NCBI GenBank assembly: GCA_023428295.1
Contig: JAEYYV010000208.1
Span: forward strand, 1 to 19,546
Source: Pseudomonadota bacterium
GTDB lineage: Bacteria > Myxococcota_A > Polyangia > Haliangiales > Haliangiaceae
Reading direction: 5' to 3'
Length of the DNA: 19,546 nucleotides
Part shown: in pieces, positions 18,626-19,546 of the stretch
Layout: every line of letters begins with the position of its first letter
Numbering within the stretch: the stretch's first letter is position 1
Notes under the pieces: model-generated
Told to the model about the DNA's origin: nothing
Databases searched by the model: none
Seen by the model: the letters and a program-made list of their open reading frames with translations, nothing else
Position numbers and translations under genes: made by a program

Positions 18626-19546
18626 CTATCGCTCGAGGCGAACGACGACCTCGATATGCGCTGTCTGCGGCATGAGATCGATCGGCCACGCATCCGTCGC
18701 GCGATAGCCCGCACCGACGAGCTTGTCGAGGTCGCGTGCGAGCGTCGCCGGATCACACGAGACATAGACGATCACGCGCGGTGAGAGGCGCACGATGCCC
18801 TCGAGCGCATCGGCCGCGCCCACCCGCGGCGGATCGAGGACGATGGCATCGACCGGCGCGGCGATGGTCGCGAGGACGTCCGCCACGGGACCGACGCGAA
18901 AGCCGAGGAGGCTGCCCGACGCGCCCGTAGCTTCGATCGAGTGCTCCGGATCTCGCGCCGGCGGCTGGATGCCGTCGGTGGCAATCACATTCCACCCGTC
19001 GGCGACGAGGCCACGCGTGAAGTTACCCGCGCCCGCATAGAGCTCGACGAGCGTCGCGTTCGTCGATGTGCCGAGCGATGTGCCGAGCGATGTGCCGAGC
19101 GCTGCGCGGACGCGTGCGATCAGCGCGGCGTTGCCGGCGGCGCTGGATTGCGCGAAGTCGTTCGGGCCGCCCCACAGACCGGGCTCGATCTCGATCACGC
19201 TGGCGCCGTGCACCGCCGCGTCCTCGGTCGGCGAGCGTCCCGTCGTGACGCCCACGATGCCCGCCTTGCCCACGAGCTGCGCGGCGAGCTTCCACGGGCG
19301 CGCGACACCGACGACGATCTCGCCACGATGTCCGAGGAGCAGCGAGAGCTCGCCGTCGGGCGGCGATGCTCCGCGCACGAACGCGAGCGCCGCGTCGAGG
19401 GCGGGCTCGAGCTGCGGGCAATGATCGATCGGCAGCACCGTGTGCGAGGACTCGACGTAGAGACCGAGCTGACCTTGTGCGACGTGAAAGCGCGCGCGGC
19501 GACGCCAGCCGAGCGGCAGCGCAGGATCGGCGATCGGGTGCAGCGT
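18626..19546 (-). CDS. RNA uridine-5-methyltransferase, RlmD/TrmA family (5' end outside window)
   Basis: The last 306 residues are visible; the frame runs open through the right edge. It uses S-adenosylmethionine to methylate C5 of a uridine in rRNA or tRNA. Family marks in order: WRRRARFHV, PIDHCPQL (with the likely fourth cluster cysteine), GGPNDFAQ, motif I ELYAGAGNF, DAIVLDPPRVG, YVSCDPATLARDL with the catalytic cysteine, and PQTAHIEVVVRL with the glutamate base. The three other cluster cysteines would lie outside the window. RlmD, RlmC and TrmA cannot be told apart without the N-terminus. A TSLG repeat is inserted just before motif I, a place where length variation is tolerable. It converges with the exported-protein gene, 20 bp away. 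Confidence 0.9.
   Translation of the reverse strand, partial: TLHPIADPALPLGWRRRARFHVAQGQLGLYVESSHTVLPIDHCPQLEPALDAALAFVRGASPPDGELSLLLGHRGEIVVGVARPWKLAAQLVGKAGIVGVTTGRSPTEDAAVHGASVIEIEPGLWGGPNDFAQSSAAGNAALIARVRAALGTSLGTSLGTSTNATLVELYAGAGNFTRGLVADGWNVIATDGIQPPARDPEHSIEATGASGSLLGFRVGPVADVLATIAAPVDAIVLDPPRVGAADALEGIVRLSPRVIVYVSCDPATLARDLDKLVGAGYRATDAWPIDLMPQTAHIEVVVRLER
19064..19099 (-). repeat. 12-bp tandem repeat, three perfect copies, in the methyltransferase gene
   Basis: CGATGTGCCGAG occurs three times in a row (19064-19075, 19076-19087, 19088-19099). Read on the minus strand it encodes LGTS units, giving a short run just before the SAM-binding motif I. Slippage would add or remove four residues without a frameshift. 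Confidence 0.9.

Overview
The window is high-GC DNA (roughly two thirds G+C by eye) with strong G/C preference at third codon positions. It is densely packed with overlapping or near-abutting genes on both strands. The mix points to a chromosomal segment of a delta-proteobacterial lineage, most likely Myxococcota: an annexin-repeat protein, an SH3/outer-membrane-barrel protein, a DUF4266/DUF3570 pair, a large AAA/TPR signalling ATPase, and scattered housekeeping genes. The organism assignment is inference. I saw no rRNA, tRNA, CRISPR array, transposase or phage integrase.

Region 1 (1-2580, +) is a tightly coupled three-gene unit. It holds the end of an electron-transfer-flavoprotein alpha-like protein, an ETF beta-like protein, and a short ATP-grasp protein related to ADP-forming acyl-CoA synthetases. 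All three look divergent, and several canonical cofactor motifs are missing. Region 2 (2654-6718, +) is one 1354-residue protein. It has annexin-like repeats (one with an apparently intact type II calcium site), a Gly/Ala-rich amphiphilic segment, a TPST-repeat linker and a highly charged C-terminus whose codon use looks somewhat different. Its stop overlaps that of the convergent tRNA nucleotidyltransferase gene in a CTAG palindrome.

Region 3 (6715-10673, -) carries a class II CCA-adding/poly(A) polymerase and, 2 nt upstream of it, a standalone AAA_16-TPR ATPase. A perfect 13-bp inverted repeat lies just inside the ATPase start. Region 4 (10839-13526, +) is a probable four-gene cell-envelope operon: a cytochrome-c-like lipoprotein with an unusual CX5CH motif, an SH3 plus outer-membrane barrel protein, a DUF4266 lipoprotein ending in Gly-rich CGCN, and a DUF3570 outer-membrane protein. 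This operon and the annexin protein are the best candidates for an undescribed system.

Region 5 (13557-14918, +) is a conserved-looking cytosolic protein of unknown function, possibly read from a leaderless transcript. It converges on holA (DNA polymerase III delta, -), again sharing a CTAG stop palindrome. Region 6 (16035-18605, +) has three overlapping genes: a TRZ/ATZ-family amidohydrolase, a four-helix membrane protein with a PH-like middle, and a small exported protein. Region 7 (18626-19546, -) is the C-terminal part of an RlmD/TrmA-type RNA m5U methyltransferase running off the right edge.
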